From Elstera cyanobacteriorum (GTDB lineage: Bacteria; Pseudomonadota; Alphaproteobacteria; Elsterales; Elsteraceae): 64,000 nucleotides of DNA. The notes under the pieces are model-generated. The model was not told where the DNA came from, searched no databases, and worked only from the letters and a program-made list of their open reading frames with translations. Shown one piece after another: positions 43,081-51,808 of the stretch; position 1 is the first letter of the stretch, and every line of letters starts with the position of its first letter. The translations under genes were made by a program, and so were the position numbers. The stretch covers positions 1 to 64,000 of the forward strand of contig NZ_NOXS01000031.1 of assembly GCF_002251735.1 (NCBI RefSeq), in the 5' to 3' direction.

Positions 43081-44036
43081 TGACAGGCGCGATCATGGTA
43101 GCACACGTCGAGGCGTTCCTTGTTGAACGTCAGGCCTTGGGATTTCGCACGAATGGGCCGAACGCGAGCCAATTGCGGTCCTTTGCCCGATTCTATGACG
43201 GCTCTGGTCATACCGGTTCCCTGACAACGAACCTCGTGATCGAGTGGGCCAAAGGACACGCTCGTACCGATGGACCACGCGCATGGGCGCGGCGGCTCGA
43301 TAGCCTTCGGCCGTTCGCCACCTATCTGTTGCGTGAAGATCCAGCCACGGAGTTCCCGCAGAACCAGATTTTCGGCAAATCTCACCGCCGGGTCACACCA
43401 CATATCTACACCGAGGAAGAGGTGGTGACGTTGCTGGCAGCGGCACGGCATCTCGAACCCATGGGCGGCCTGCGACCCGCCGCATACGAGGCCTTCTACG
43501 GTTTGATCGCCGCGACCGGCTTGCGCGTTTCCGAGGCGATCAAATTGCGCTGCGCCGATGTAGACCTTGGTAGCCGATGTTTGACGGTTCGGATGACCAA
43601 GTTCCGAAAGTCGAGGCACGTGCCGTTTCATTCGACCGTCGCCAGCGCTCTCACCGACTATCTGGCCGTTCGGGACCGCTTCCTCCCGCGCGCAGCCGAC
43701 GAACCATTCTTCGTTTCGACACCTGGGCGATCGCTAAAATCACGTGCCGTGCATTGGACCTTTCAGAGGCTTCGCAGCAAAGCCGGAATCGTCGCGCGCG
43801 GTGCTCATCCTGAAGTCCGCATCCACGATTTCCGCCACACATTTATCTGTCGACGTATCCAGAGGTGGCAGGCCGATGGCGCCGATATCGATAATGCAAT
43901 CGCCGCGCTCTCCACCTACGTCGGCCATGCGAAGATATCGGATACCTATTGGTATTTGACCGGCATTCCGGACCTGATGGCTATCGCCGGGAATCGTTTC
44001 GAAGAATTTGTATGCAGGGAAATCGGCAATGGCTGA
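43080..44036 (+). CDS. RIT tyrosine recombinase B
   Basis: 318 residues from the ATG overlapping the stop of gene A; the longer frame back to 42888 only overlaps gene A. Catalytic residues: Arg in ATGLRVSEAIKLR near residue 146, HDFRHTFICRR, GHAKISDTYWYLT. The insertion between HDFRH and the final GH (a charged stretch RRIQRWQADGADIDNAI) is characteristic of the B member. Confidence 0.9.
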   Translation: MTGAIMVAHVEAFLVERQALGFRTNGPNASQLRSFARFYDGSGHTGSLTTNLVIEWAKGHARTDGPRAWARRLDSLRPFATYLLREDPATEFPQNQIFGKSHRRVTPHIYTEEEVVTLLAAARHLEPMGGLRPAAYEAFYGLIAATGLRVSEAIKLRCADVDLGSRCLTVRMTKFRKSRHVPFHSTVASALTDYLAVRDRFLPRAADEPFFVSTPGRSLKSRAVHWTFQRLRSKAGIVARGAHPEVRIHDFRHTFICRRIQRWQADGADIDNAIAALSTYVGHAKISDTYWYLTGIPDLMAIAGNRFEEFVCREIGNG

Positions 44037-45036
44037 ACCCGCTCCTCCCACCTTCCCAACGCTCGTGCAACGCTTCTTCATGGATCATCTCCGGGAGCAA
44101 CGCGCGGTCAGTAGCCAGACCATCGCGGCCTATCGGGATACCTTGCGCCTGCTTCTCACCTATGTTGCTGCAGCACTGCGCCGAACGCCCGGCGCAATCA
44201 CATTGCCTGATCTCGACGCGCCAATGCTGCTGGCCTTCCTTGACCACCTGGAGAAGGAGCGTGGCAACAGCGTGCGCAGTCGCAACGCACGCTTGGCCGC
44301 GATCAGGACGTTCCTGAAGTTTGCGTCGCACCATGACCTTTCCGCCCTGGCCACGATTGAACGGGCGTTGGCGATTCCGCTCAAGCGGTTCGATCGGCCA
44401 ATGGTCGGCTTTCTGTCTCGTCTCGAGATCGGCGCCATCATCGAAGCCCCTGATCAGACCAGTTGGGCCGGACAACGCGACCGGGCATTTTTCAGCATGA
44501 TGTATAATACCGGCGCCCGGGTTTCCGAGATGACTGGCATCCGGTGTCGAGATGTTGTGCTTGAAGGCCAACCCGCCGTTCATCTAAGCGGCAAGGGTCG
44601 CAAAGAACGAAGTGTGCCGCTCTGGCGAGCGACCGCCGCACTCATCAAGTCCTGGCGCCGCCGGATCGGAGATCCGACAGGCGATGCCATTCTTTTCCCA
44701 AATCGCAGTGGTGGACGAATGTCCCGCTCCAACGTCACGCAGCGGCTAGACCTTGCGGTAGCCATTGCTGGCCTCAAAAACCCGGGCCTCCTTGAGCGCC
44801 CGATCACCCCCCATACCGTGCGGCACACGACAGCCATGCACCTGTTGCAATCAGGCGTCGACATTACCGTGATTGCCCTGTGGCTCGGGCACGAGGACAC
44901 CGCAACGACGCATATGTACGTGGAAGCCGATATCGCGATGAAGGAGCAGGCACTGATGAAGCTCCAACCAAGCACCGCCGCGCCCGGAAGGTTTAGGGCC
45001 TCCGACACCTTGCTGAGCTTCTTGCAGTCCCTGTGA
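44029..45036 (+). CDS. RIT tyrosine recombinase C
   Basis: 335 residues from the ATG at 44029, overlapping gene B by 8 bp. Catalytic residues: Arg in NTGARVSEMTGIR near residue 170, TPHTVRHTTAMHLL, GHEDTATTHMYVEAD. Resembles XerD-type recombinases most closely of the three. The C-terminal 45 bp lie antisense to the runaway end of the split tnpC frame. Confidence 0.9.
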   Translation: MAEPAPPTFPTLVQRFFMDHLREQRAVSSQTIAAYRDTLRLLLTYVAAALRRTPGAITLPDLDAPMLLAFLDHLEKERGNSVRSRNARLAAIRTFLKFASHHDLSALATIERALAIPLKRFDRPMVGFLSRLEIGAIIEAPDQTSWAGQRDRAFFSMMYNTGARVSEMTGIRCRDVVLEGQPAVHLSGKGRKERSVPLWRATAALIKSWRRRIGDPTGDAILFPNRSGGRMSRSNVTQRLDLAVAIAGLKNPGLLERPITPHTVRHTTAMHLLQSGVDITVIALWLGHEDTATTHMYVEADIAMKEQALMKLQPSTAAPGRFRASDTLLSFLQSL

Positions 45037-45088
45037 TTATGTGGAGTGCTTGGTGGCGGCCCCGGCGCAATTTCGGGGACCGCCGCCA

Positions 45089-45127
45089 GCACCTGCGCAT
45101 AATCCGGCGCTCCGCATAATTTCGGTT
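45089..45127. repeat. RIT right inverted repeat
   Basis: This is the exact inverse of 41685-41723, ending TTTCGGTT at the IS66 junction. It has CGCATAAT twice, 18 bases apart, which may be recombinase-binding repeats. The extra 16 bp seen outside the left repeat are absent here. Confidence 0.85.
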
Positions 45128-46523
45128 GAGGGCGATGGGGCGGATGCTGCGTTCGACGGCGTTATTGTCGATCTCGACGCGGCCATCGGTTAGGAAGCGA
45201 CCGAGGCCGTCGCGGTATTTGGCGATATAGGCCAGTGCCTCCCCCAGGGGTGCTTTTGCCGAGGCGCGGGGGCGATGGTGCTGCAGCCACGCGTCGAGGC
45301 GGGCGAGGATCGGGGCGGCGCGCTCCTGCCGGGCTGCCAGCCGGGCGGCGGGGTCGCAGCCGCGGATGTCGGCTTCGATGGCATAAAGGGCGCGGATGAG
45401 GACGAGGCCTTCCTCGGCAATCGGCGCGGGGCCGGTGCGGGTGATCTCGATCAGCTTGCGGCGGGCATGGGCCCAGCAATAGACCAGTTGGATGCCAGGA
45501 CCTGTGCGGTCGGGCGCGATCAGGCGGTTATATCCGGCATAGCCGTCCACCTGCAGAATGCCGCCGAAGCCGGACAGGATGCGGTCGGCGTGCTGCCCGC
45601 CCCGTCCCGGAGCATAGGTGAAGGCGACGCCCGGCGGCTCTGTGCCGCCCCAGGCGCGGTCATCGCGGGCCAAGGCCCAGAAGTATCCGGTTTTGGTTTT
45701 CCTTGCCCCTGGATCAAGGACCGGGGCGCGGGTCTCGTCCATGAATAGTTTGGTGGAACGCTTCAGAGTGACCAGCAGGGCCGCATGGAGAGGGCGGAGT
45801 TCAAGGGCCGCCCGGCCCACCCAATCGGCCAAGGTCGAGCGGTCGAGATCGACCCCCTGGCGGCTGTAAATCTGGGCTTGGCGATAGAGCGGCAGGTGGT
45901 CGGCATATTTGCTGACCAGTACCTGCGCCACCATCGCTTCGGTCGGGATGCCGCCGGGGATCAGCCGCGCTGGGGCAGGCGCCTGGGTGACACCGTCGGT
46001 GCAGGCGCGGCAGGCGTATTTGGGGCGGCGGGTCACGCGGACGCGAAGCTGGGCCGGGACGATATCGAGACGTTCCGAGACGTCTTCCCCGATGCACTGC
46101 AAGCCGCCGCCACAGGCGCAGACCAGGCTTGCGGGCTCGAGAACCTCTTCGAGACGCGGTAGATGTTTCGGTAATGATCCGCGATTGGTGGCCCGTGCTT
46201 TGCCGGCCTGTGCTTTAAGGGGGCGCTTCGCCGCCCGATCTTCGGCATCCTCTTCGGCGTGGAGGGTGGCGATGCCGCTCTCGATATCCTCTAGCGCGAG
46301 GTCGAACTGGTCTGGGTCCAGCCGCTCGGACTTCCGCCCGAAGAGCGCCTGTTTGAAAGCGGCAACCAAGGCTTCAAGACGCAAGTTCCGGGCTTCGACG
46401 GAAAGGATCCGCGCCTTCAAGACATCGATATCGTCGGGCAGATCGGCAGCGGTTATCATAGGAAAATAATAGCAAAAACAGCCGATTAGCTCACGCTAAA
46501 TCCTGCCTGCAGCCCCCAGAAAA

Positions 46524-46877
46524 TCACGCAATCGCCTGCGGGGGACGCACGCTCACGGCGCGGACTTTCTGCCAGTCGAGCCCGGCAAATAGGGCTTCGA
46601 ACTGGGCCGGGTTCAGCGCCAACGTGCCGCTCTGCAGCTTGGGCCAAACAAAGCGTTGCGCCTCCAACCGCTTATAGGTCAGCACCAAACCACTGCCGTC
46701 CCAATAGAGCAGCTTCAGCCGGTCGGCGCGGCGCGACCGGAAGACGAAAACCGTGCCGGTATAGGGATCGCGCTGCAATTCGCTTTTTACCAGGGCGGTT
46801 AGCCCATCCAGCCCCTTGCGGAAATCGACCGGCTTTGCCGCAATCAAAATCCGCACCCGGTTCGATGGGAAGATCAT
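46524..46877 (-). CDS. tnpB: IS66 accessory protein TnpB
   Basis: 117 residues, starting MIFPSNRVRILIAAKPVDFR, with DPYTGTVFVFRSRRADRLKL and KRLEAQRFVWP, the standard IS66 Orf2 sequence. Needed with TnpA and TnpC for transposition. It overlaps tnpA by 4 bp and looks complete. Confidence 0.93.
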   Translation of the reverse strand: MIFPSNRVRILIAAKPVDFRKGLDGLTALVKSELQRDPYTGTVFVFRSRRADRLKLLYWDGSGLVLTYKRLEAQRFVWPKLQSGTLALNPAQFEALFAGLDWQKVRAVSVRPPQAIA

Positions 46878-47278
46878 GCACGCCGCCTTAGGGCCGCGAC
46901 CAGCGCGGCAACCCGTTCCACGGATGCCGTGTTCTCGACCCGAACCGTGACGTCGCCCACGACAATCTCAATCGATGCTCCGCTTGCAGCGGGTTCCGGC
47001 ACCTCCGGCGGCGGGGTCATCACCACCGGTACAAAAGCAGCCCCGCTCAACTCCGGCACCGCCAGCAAACCCCGCCGAGCCCGCGCCCGCCATTCCGAAA
47101 TATGGTTCGGCTTCAGCCCATACCGCGCCGCCACCTCCCGCACCAAAACCCCCGGAACCAGCGTCTCCGCAACAATCCGCCCCTTCACATCATCCGGCCA
47201 ACGCCGATGACCCGACCCACGTCTTAAAACCTCACCCAGCAAAGCTGACTCGGTTCGGACCTCCAAAGGGACTCCCAT
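46874..47278 (-). CDS. tnpA: IS66 accessory protein TnpA
   Basis: 134 residues. Helix-turn-helix region GRIVAETLVPGVLVREVAARY followed by GLKPNHISEWRARARRG, as in IS66 Orf1 (IS3 OrfA-like). It probably binds the element ends. Complete; the first gene of the IS66 operon. Confidence 0.92.
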   Translation of the reverse strand: MGVPLEVRTESALLGEVLRRGSGHRRWPDDVKGRIVAETLVPGVLVREVAARYGLKPNHISEWRARARRGLLAVPELSGAAFVPVVMTPPPEVPEPAASGASIEIVVGDVTVRVENTASVERVAALVAALRRRA

Positions 47279-47529
47279 ACCAACCTCCCATCAAACTCAG
47301 AGGCAGCGTCCCTCGCATGAAACGAGAAAGCGGGATAGGTGGGGACAGGACAGCGCTTACGGAGAATCGTGAAACGGTATTTCGGGTCGTTAAATTCGCG
47401 CAGCTCATTAAGGCGATGATTGATACGCCTATTTTCAATAAGGATGGTGATTTGGTGCTTTCGACAGAAAAACGGGTGCGCGATTTAGAGGATGCGGCCA
47501 AAGGCATCCCTCTCCCTGCGTGATGCACC

Positions 47530-47836
47530 TGATTTTCCCGGGTGCAGTCGCTTTTTGAGCGAACTTCATATGAAAATATGGGATTGGCAAACCAGCCTAA
47601 CGTTCGGGCCGCGTCAATTGGATATCGATGAGCATCTGATTGCAAAAAGGGGGAGATGCTGGCCATCAACCCCCTGCGCGGTGGTCCATATCCCGTACTA
47701 TACCCTCCATGAAAGTATAGAACCGAGAGTGAAGCTCGTCCGTTTGAACGAAGAAGCCTCTTGGCCCCAATATATGTCAAAATCTGGAGGGAGGGGACCT
47801 TACTCTATGAGGGTAGCACCTTCACGGAGAAAAACC
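47530..47836 (+). other. Spacer between the split gene and the small membrane protein gene
   Basis: An in-frame extension of the next gene back to 47570 (starting MKIWDWQTSLTF) is open but has no ribosome site or family match. No promoter or hairpin stands out. Confidence 0.3.
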
Positions 47837-48010
47837 ATGTATCGCGCAATCGGCTTTCTGGTGGTGGCAGGCTTTGCCTTGTTCGGGGCTTCCAAGTTTA
47901 TCGAGGATCACGTCGTCCTTGAGAAGGCAGACCCGGACGACCTGGAGGGTGAGGCAGACGAGAGGGATATCAACCCTTCGCGTGTTGGCACCGACCCACA
48001 ACTCGCTTGA
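47837..48010 (+). CDS. Small single-helix membrane protein
   Basis: 57 residues, starting MYRAIGFLVVAGFALFGASKF after ACGGAGAAAAACC. One membrane helix at residues 3-19 or an uncleaved signal, then an acidic tail (EKADPDDLEGEADERD). No family recognised. It is followed by a GC-rich hairpin at 48025-48042. Short genes of this kind are easily spurious, but the start signal and terminator agree. Confidence 0.5.
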   Translation: MYRAIGFLVVAGFALFGASKFIEDHVVLEKADPDDLEGEADERDINPSRVGTDPQLA

Positions 48011-48024
48011 TATCAACTCAGGGA

Positions 48025-48042
48025 CCCGGCGGTGACGCCGGG
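48025..48042 (+). terminator. GC-rich hairpin
   Basis: CCCGGCG-GTGA-CGCCGGG, perfect 7 bp stem 15 bases after the stop codon at 48010, without a T-run. Confidence 0.4.
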
Positions 48043-48312
48043 CCCCATGCCACCACGAAGGCCCGGCGGATCGCTGCCTCGCCACTGCCTGCGGCCAATT
48101 CTCCCCGGCGGGCTTGCTCAAGACCTATGGTCAATCGATAGCGCAGGTGCTGGAGGCTGGCATCGTCACGATCAACGAGCGCCGCTTGGTTTTTGGTCGG
48201 GATAGGGTTTCGGATAACCATCTTTGTCTCCAGAACGGTCCTTGGTCCGATAGGTTCGCGCGGCGAGGGGTGCTATACTCCTGCTTGTGCCTTTTCCTCT
48301 ATCGAGCGTGCG

Positions 48313-48753
48313 ATGACAACCCCGGAAAAACCCCGTTGGCTTTACCGTCTTGAGAACTTTGGGCGGGCTTTCAGCTTGTTGCGGGAAGCTATGGAGATCA
48401 TGGACAGTCGCCCGCTCACCCAACTCGAAAAAGAAGGCGTGATCCAGCGGTTCGAGTTCACCTGGGAACTGGCTTGGAAGCTGCTGAAAGATTACCTCGA
48501 AGCCAGCGGCGTCGCGCTCGAGACGATTACCCCGGCGGCCGTTATCCGGGCCGGGTTCGCAGCGAAGATCATTCAGGAAGGCGATATCTGGATGCAGGCG
48601 CTCGATGCGCGTAACAAAATGTCCCATACCTATAATTTTAAAATCTTCGAGAAAATCATTGAGGATATCCGCGCGCAGTATTTTGCGCGGCTGGAAGAGC
48701 TTTATACGGTCATGATCGAACGGGCCGTAACGGAGGGAGGCCAGTATGATTAA
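48313..48753 (+). CDS. HEPN-domain protein (HI0074-like), toxin of a HEPN/MNT pair
   Basis: 146 residues, all helical, from the ATG at 48313; a TATACT lies at 48274-48279. The family's RNase motif R-x4-H appears as RNKMSHTY near residue 99. Sequence such as EKEGVIQRFEFTWELAWKLLKDYLE is typical of nucleotidyltransferase substrate-binding proteins. In known pairs the HEPN protein is an RNase neutralised by the MNT partner through AMP addition. The next gene overlaps by 8 bp. Confidence 0.88.
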   Translation: MTTPEKPRWLYRLENFGRAFSLLREAMEIMDSRPLTQLEKEGVIQRFEFTWELAWKLLKDYLEASGVALETITPAAVIRAGFAAKIIQEGDIWMQALDARNKMSHTYNFKIFEKIIEDIRAQYFARLEELYTVMIERAVTEGGQYD

Positions 48754-49084
48754 TCACGGTTTGACCCCATCCCATATCACGATCATTGCCGACGTCCTGG
48801 CTCCTTTCGCGCTCCAGATTGAAAGGGTCGGGCTGTTCGGTTCCCGCGCGACCGGCACGCAAAAGCCGGGATCGGATATCGATCTGGTGCTTTATGGTCC
48901 GCTGACCGAAGCAATGGTTGATCGGCTATGGACGCGCTTTACCGAAAGCCTGCTACCGGTCTCGGTCGATGTCGTTGCCTATGCGTTGATCCAATGGCCA
49001 GCGCTGCAGCGGCATATCGATAGCACCATGCTGCCGTTACTTTCTCAGCAAGATTTGATCCGTTTGGGTCAAAAGGCCGCTTAA
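48746..49084 (+). CDS. MNT-domain nucleotidyltransferase, antitoxin of a HEPN/MNT pair
   Basis: 112 residues with the minimal nucleotidyltransferase motif GLFGSRATGTQKPGSDIDLV (Gly-Ser and Asp-x-Asp) near residue 30 and a third Asp in VDVVAY. It overlaps the HEPN gene. The complete motif suggests an active AMP-transferring antitoxin. The pair may stabilise the island by post-segregational killing or act against phage. Confidence 0.88.
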   Translation: MINHGLTPSHITIIADVLAPFALQIERVGLFGSRATGTQKPGSDIDLVLYGPLTEAMVDRLWTRFTESLLPVSVDVVAYALIQWPALQRHIDSTMLPLLSQQDLIRLGQKAA

Positions 49085-49132
49085 GGGCCGGACTGGGGAA
49101 GCGCACAAGAAGCGCCCTTCCCCCTCCCTTGA

Positions 49133-49750
49133 TCAGACAGCGGTTTGCGCCCCTGGATAAAGTGTCGGGATCACCATAGGCACGGGGGTTTCCACCCGCA
49201 AAAGCGAGGTTCCAAAATCCCGAACGCGGTAGGGGGCCAAATCCTTACTATAGGTCTTGGCGAGATAGGCGAGGCGTTCGAAGACGGCTTGAACCTGAAA
49301 TCCAAACGCAGCCTGTTCGGCACCCTTGGACTGGGCCGAGGGGCGGCACAGCATAATCCAGGCCCGACCGCCATCGAGATCGCAGTAATGGACCAGACCT
49401 TGTGGCCAGGGGTAGTTCAGAATCACCGACCAAGCCTGTGATGCCGACTGAAGCAAACCGGTTCCCGTCTGGCAGCGGTTTCCGTTGATCAGGAAGGCCA
49501 CGTGATAATGCGGCGTCTCGCTGAGGTTCTGCTCCCGAACCCACAGGTAATGGGCTTCAATGCTGTTCAGGGAGAACCAGTCTTTCAGATGTTTCATCAG
49601 CGCGGAGATGGCGTCGTTCCGCTGGGGAAGCGGGGCATTCTCCGGAAAGCGGACATCAAAGCGAACCACCAGCACTTTTGAGTGGTGCTGGATCATATGA
49701 ATTAGCCGCTCCTGGATCTTGGCCAGGATATCGGTGCGATACTCGTACAT
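49133..49750 (-). CDS. Inovirus Gp2 / YagK-YfjJ family protein
   Basis: 205 residues from the ATG at 49750, which has GAGGA 7 bases upstream; the open frame extends to 49819. It contains VLVVRFDVRFPENAP, HYLWVREQNLSETPHYHVAFLING (His-x-His like a replication-initiator motif) and DLDGGRAWIM. Homologues are found in filamentous phages and in genomic islands, where they are thought to act in rolling-circle replication or its control. It may support replication of the excised island. Confidence 0.72.
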   Translation of the reverse strand: MYEYRTDILAKIQERLIHMIQHHSKVLVVRFDVRFPENAPLPQRNDAISALMKHLKDWFSLNSIEAHYLWVREQNLSETPHYHVAFLINGNRCQTGTGLLQSASQAWSVILNYPWPQGLVHYCDLDGGRAWIMLCRPSAQSKGAEQAAFGFQVQAVFERLAYLAKTYSKDLAPYRVRDFGTSLLRVETPVPMVIPTLYPGAQTAV

Positions 49751-49925
49751 GATGAAGTCCTCGGTAAGTTTCACCATACTATGAAGGTTGATTGAAGTGT
49801 TCTGAGTATATATTACCATATACCGATTTATAGAAACTGCGCCCTGTCGAGATTATTCAGGAACATATTGCCGCTATTTCGGTGTTATAATTTTCAGATC
49901 AGTCTGAAAGTTAAGTTTGATTTAA

Positions 49926-49951
49926 AAAAGAAAGCCCGGTTTCCCGGGCTC
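49926..49951 (-). terminator. Intrinsic terminator, end of the VWA operon
   Basis: On the minus strand GCCCGGG-AAA-CCGGGC is followed by TTTCTTTTTTAAA. It lies 65 bases beyond the stop of the zinc-ribbon protein gene, so it ends the four-gene operon that starts at 53974. Confidence 0.85.
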
Positions 49952-50017
49952 CCTGATGAGAGAGTTGGTCTTTTGACAAAGGCTCGTCGCGAGTGTTTCT
50001 ACCCGCGCGGAATTTTA

Positions 50018-50308
50018 TTAGTCCTCAAAATGGCAACCGCAATTGTGGCATTGGTATTTGCGCAACGGGGCGGCGTCATCCTCTGTGTCGTCAGTTGCCC
50101 AGGCGGCAACGCCCAGGAGGAAGCCGACGATGGAAAGAGGGAGAAGCGGCCCCTGCAGAACAACGCGGGCAAGCGTTAAGGCGGCAGCGCCTGCCGCCCC
50201 TGCGGCCAGCATGTCGCCAAGCTCGCTGACCATTTCCGGTTCGGTATGATAGGAGCCGCAGGCCGGGCAACGGGGATTGGGGGATAGCAGAACGATATCG
50301 TTGGGCAT
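50018..50308 (-). CDS. Zinc-ribbon membrane protein of the AAA/VWA operon
   Basis: 96 residues from the ATG at 50308, one base after the VWA gene stop (TGACATG), with GGAG 8 bases upstream. Two Cys pairs (CPACGS near residue 14 and CHNCGC near 90) flank two hydrophobic segments (AAGAAGAAALTLARVV, LSIVGFLLGVAAWA). The two ends could fold into one zinc ribbon beside the membrane. No named family recognised. Coupling to the VWA gene points to a shared function. Confidence 0.7.
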   Translation of the reverse strand: MPNDIVLLSPNPRCPACGSYHTEPEMVSELGDMLAAGAAGAAALTLARVVLQGPLLPLSIVGFLLGVAAWATDDTEDDAAPLRKYQCHNCGCHFED

Positions 50309-50309
50309 G

Positions 50310-51797
50310 TCATTTTCTCCGGATGAGCGCCCGCTGAAGCATCTGGAACAAGGCTTCCGGCAGGGCGTCGAGGGTGTCGATGTTCTGGGAGGTGATCGGC
50401 AGTAGGCTGGTGATGCTGGGGGCCTTGATGCCGAGGGCATAAACCTCGATCCCCAGGCGCGCGGCGGTGGTGAGGACGTCTTTGGCGGTTTCCGGATCGT
50501 CCGGTTCGCCGTCGGTGAGCAGCAGCAGGATCTGGCGCGGCTCGGGGCGGCGGCTGATCTGTTGCAGCACGGCCCAGAGCACCTGGGTTAGGGGTGTATC
50601 GCCGCTCGCGTCGGGCAGGAAGCGGGCGTGCGGTCGGTCGCCATAGTCCAGTAGCGGCACATAGGTGGCGGTGCCGAGCTGGGGGCGGCCGGGGAAGGCG
50701 GTAACGGCGAGCGGCAGGCCGACGCCGTACAGGGCCTCGGCGACGGCATGGGCGAGATGCCCGGCCAAGCTGATCCGCTCCCGCATCGAACCCGAGGTAT
50801 CGAGCAGCAGATGCACCGCCGTGTTCAGCCCCGGCTTCGGCTGCCCCTGTCGGAAGATGCGGGGCGAGCCGGTAGCGAGGCTGGCGAGCAGCTTGGGGTC
50901 GAGCTTTCCCCGGCGGCTGCGTGCCACCCGCTTCAGAATGCTCGCCTGCAGCAGCCCTGTTAGCCGGGCTTTTAAACCGCTGGTTAGGCGGCGGCTGTCG
51001 GCAAGCTGCTGGTCGGTGAGCGATTGCACCGGTTTGTCGCCCATCACCGCCACACTGGTCCGGCTTTTGATCGGCTCTTTCGAGGAGGCCCGCAAGCAGC
51101 GGCGCAGGATGGCGGCGATATCCTCGGGCAGATCCGCCTCATCGCTGCCGCGTAAGGGCTGGGGGTCGGCGTTAGGATCGTCGGGCGGGGTGTTCATCCA
51201 CAGGGCGATGATCTCCCGCGCATAGGCTAGACAGGCGGCACTGTCGGGGCAGTGCTGGCGCATCCGCTCCAAGATCGGGGTAACGCGATCAAGAAGGCCG
51301 GGGATCACCCGTTCGACCTCCCCGGCCCGCCGCCGGACGCGCCCGGCCAGGGCCGGAAGGCGCCACGATCGGACTGTGAGCAACAGCCAGTCGAGGAACC
51401 ATTGGGTTTTCGGCAGCTTCGGGCGCGGCGCGTCCAGGAAGAGTTCCTGGATCAAGGCCCGGAAGTTCTCGCCGCAGCCCGGATAGAGTTTGGCGAGCCG
51501 ATCCTCGATCCGCCAATCTTCGAGGATATTCCAGACGTATTTTTCCAGCACGTCCGGCTGTTCTCGGCGGAGGAGGTCGAAGTCGGTGAAGCGGATATGG
51601 GCGGCCTCATGGTCGATATAACCGCGCACCAGCCCGAGGAAGCGCGGGTCGCCCGAGGTTGGTAAATCCGGCAGGCGGATCACCCGCCCATCGGTATAGG
51701 CGCGCGGCCCGCCGATCTCGACTGTCACGCCGTGGCGATGGCCGAGGCTGGCGGCGAGTAGGGGCAGGCAGGAGAGAAGAGCCGGGGAGGGAACCAT
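50310..51797 (-). CDS. VWA-domain protein (CobT-like architecture)
   Basis: 495 residues from the ATG at 51797 (GGGAGG upstream). The N-terminal third has a putative metal-site helix GYIDHEAAHIRFTDF, as in CobT-type proteins. The C-terminal third (about 330-495) is a von Willebrand A domain with MIDAS DTSGSM and LLTDGEPDDPE. With the AAA ATPase and DUF3150 genes it forms a MoxR/VWA type module. It is sometimes named cobaltochelatase CobT, but no cobalamin genes are present here. Function unknown. Confidence 0.82.
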   Translation of the reverse strand: MVPSPALLSCLPLLAASLGHRHGVTVEIGGPRAYTDGRVIRLPDLPTSGDPRFLGLVRGYIDHEAAHIRFTDFDLLRREQPDVLEKYVWNILEDWRIEDRLAKLYPGCGENFRALIQELFLDAPRPKLPKTQWFLDWLLLTVRSWRLPALAGRVRRRAGEVERVIPGLLDRVTPILERMRQHCPDSAACLAYAREIIALWMNTPPDDPNADPQPLRGSDEADLPEDIAAILRRCLRASSKEPIKSRTSVAVMGDKPVQSLTDQQLADSRRLTSGLKARLTGLLQASILKRVARSRRGKLDPKLLASLATGSPRIFRQGQPKPGLNTAVHLLLDTSGSMRERISLAGHLAHAVAEALYGVGLPLAVTAFPGRPQLGTATYVPLLDYGDRPHARFLPDASGDTPLTQVLWAVLQQISRRPEPRQILLLLTDGEPDDPETAKDVLTTAARLGIEVYALGIKAPSITSLLPITSQNIDTLDALPEALFQMLQRALIRRK

Positions 51798-51808
51798 CGC
51801 AACCTCCC

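Larger units (their letters stand above)
41669..45127 (+). mobile_element. RIT (Recombinase In Trio) element
   Basis: 3459 bp holding three overlapping tyrosine-recombinase genes in the same direction, inside 39 bp perfect inverted repeats (41685-41723 and 45089-45127). The octamer TTTCGGTT is present at both junctions (41661-41668 and 45120-45127). The interrupted IS66 tnpC frame is restored by exact removal. Gene number, order, overlap and terminal repeats match RIT elements described in proteobacteria. All three genes look complete. Confidence 0.9.
41468..46459 (-). pseudogene. tnpC: IS66 transposase TnpC, split by RIT insertion
   Basis: N-terminal part 46459-45128 (444 codons): coiled-coil start, zinc-binding region (LVCACGG, RRPKYACRAC) and DDE core (FMDETRAPVLDPGARKTKTG, DGYAGYNRL, ending SIRPIALNR). 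C-terminal part 41668-41468 (66 residues and stop): [26 protein letters not shown]. Joined at 41668/45128 they give exactly 510 residues and the normal family sequence [14 protein letters not shown] across the join. In the present genome the N-terminal frame runs on into RIT DNA to 44993. Confidence 0.92.
41452..47360 (-). mobile_element. IS66-family element carrying a RIT element
   Basis: The ends start GTAAGCGGTGTTCC at 41452 and, inverted, GTAAGCGCTGTCC ending at 47360. The flanking 8 bp are GTAGAATC (41444-41451) and GGAGAATC (47361-47368), a target duplication with one change. Genes in order on the minus strand are tnpA (47278-46874), tnpB (46877-46524) and tnpC (46459-41468). tnpC is split by the RIT element 41669-45127. 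Without it the IS66 would be about 2.45 kb, the normal size. Confidence 0.9.
40453..47523 (+). pseudogene. Small gene of unknown function split by two insertion sequences
   Basis: Joining 40453-40568, 41411-41451 and 47369-47523 (removing one IS427-group and one IS66 element and one copy of each target duplication) gives an open frame of 103 codons plus stop. Frame and length (312 bp) are exact. The product would start at a GTG (VSDCEAPEVCEAAFRG) and contain YSPENRETVFRVVKFAQLI and end KGIPLPA. The left IS66 duplication carries a G-to-T change that makes a TAG, while the right copy keeps GAG. I do not recognise the family. It follows mobA by 31 bp. Confidence 0.7.

Noticed and set aside
47570-47836. 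Upstream extension of the small membrane protein gene
   Set aside because: Open but without a ribosome site; the ATG at 47837 has one and begins a sensible membrane helix.
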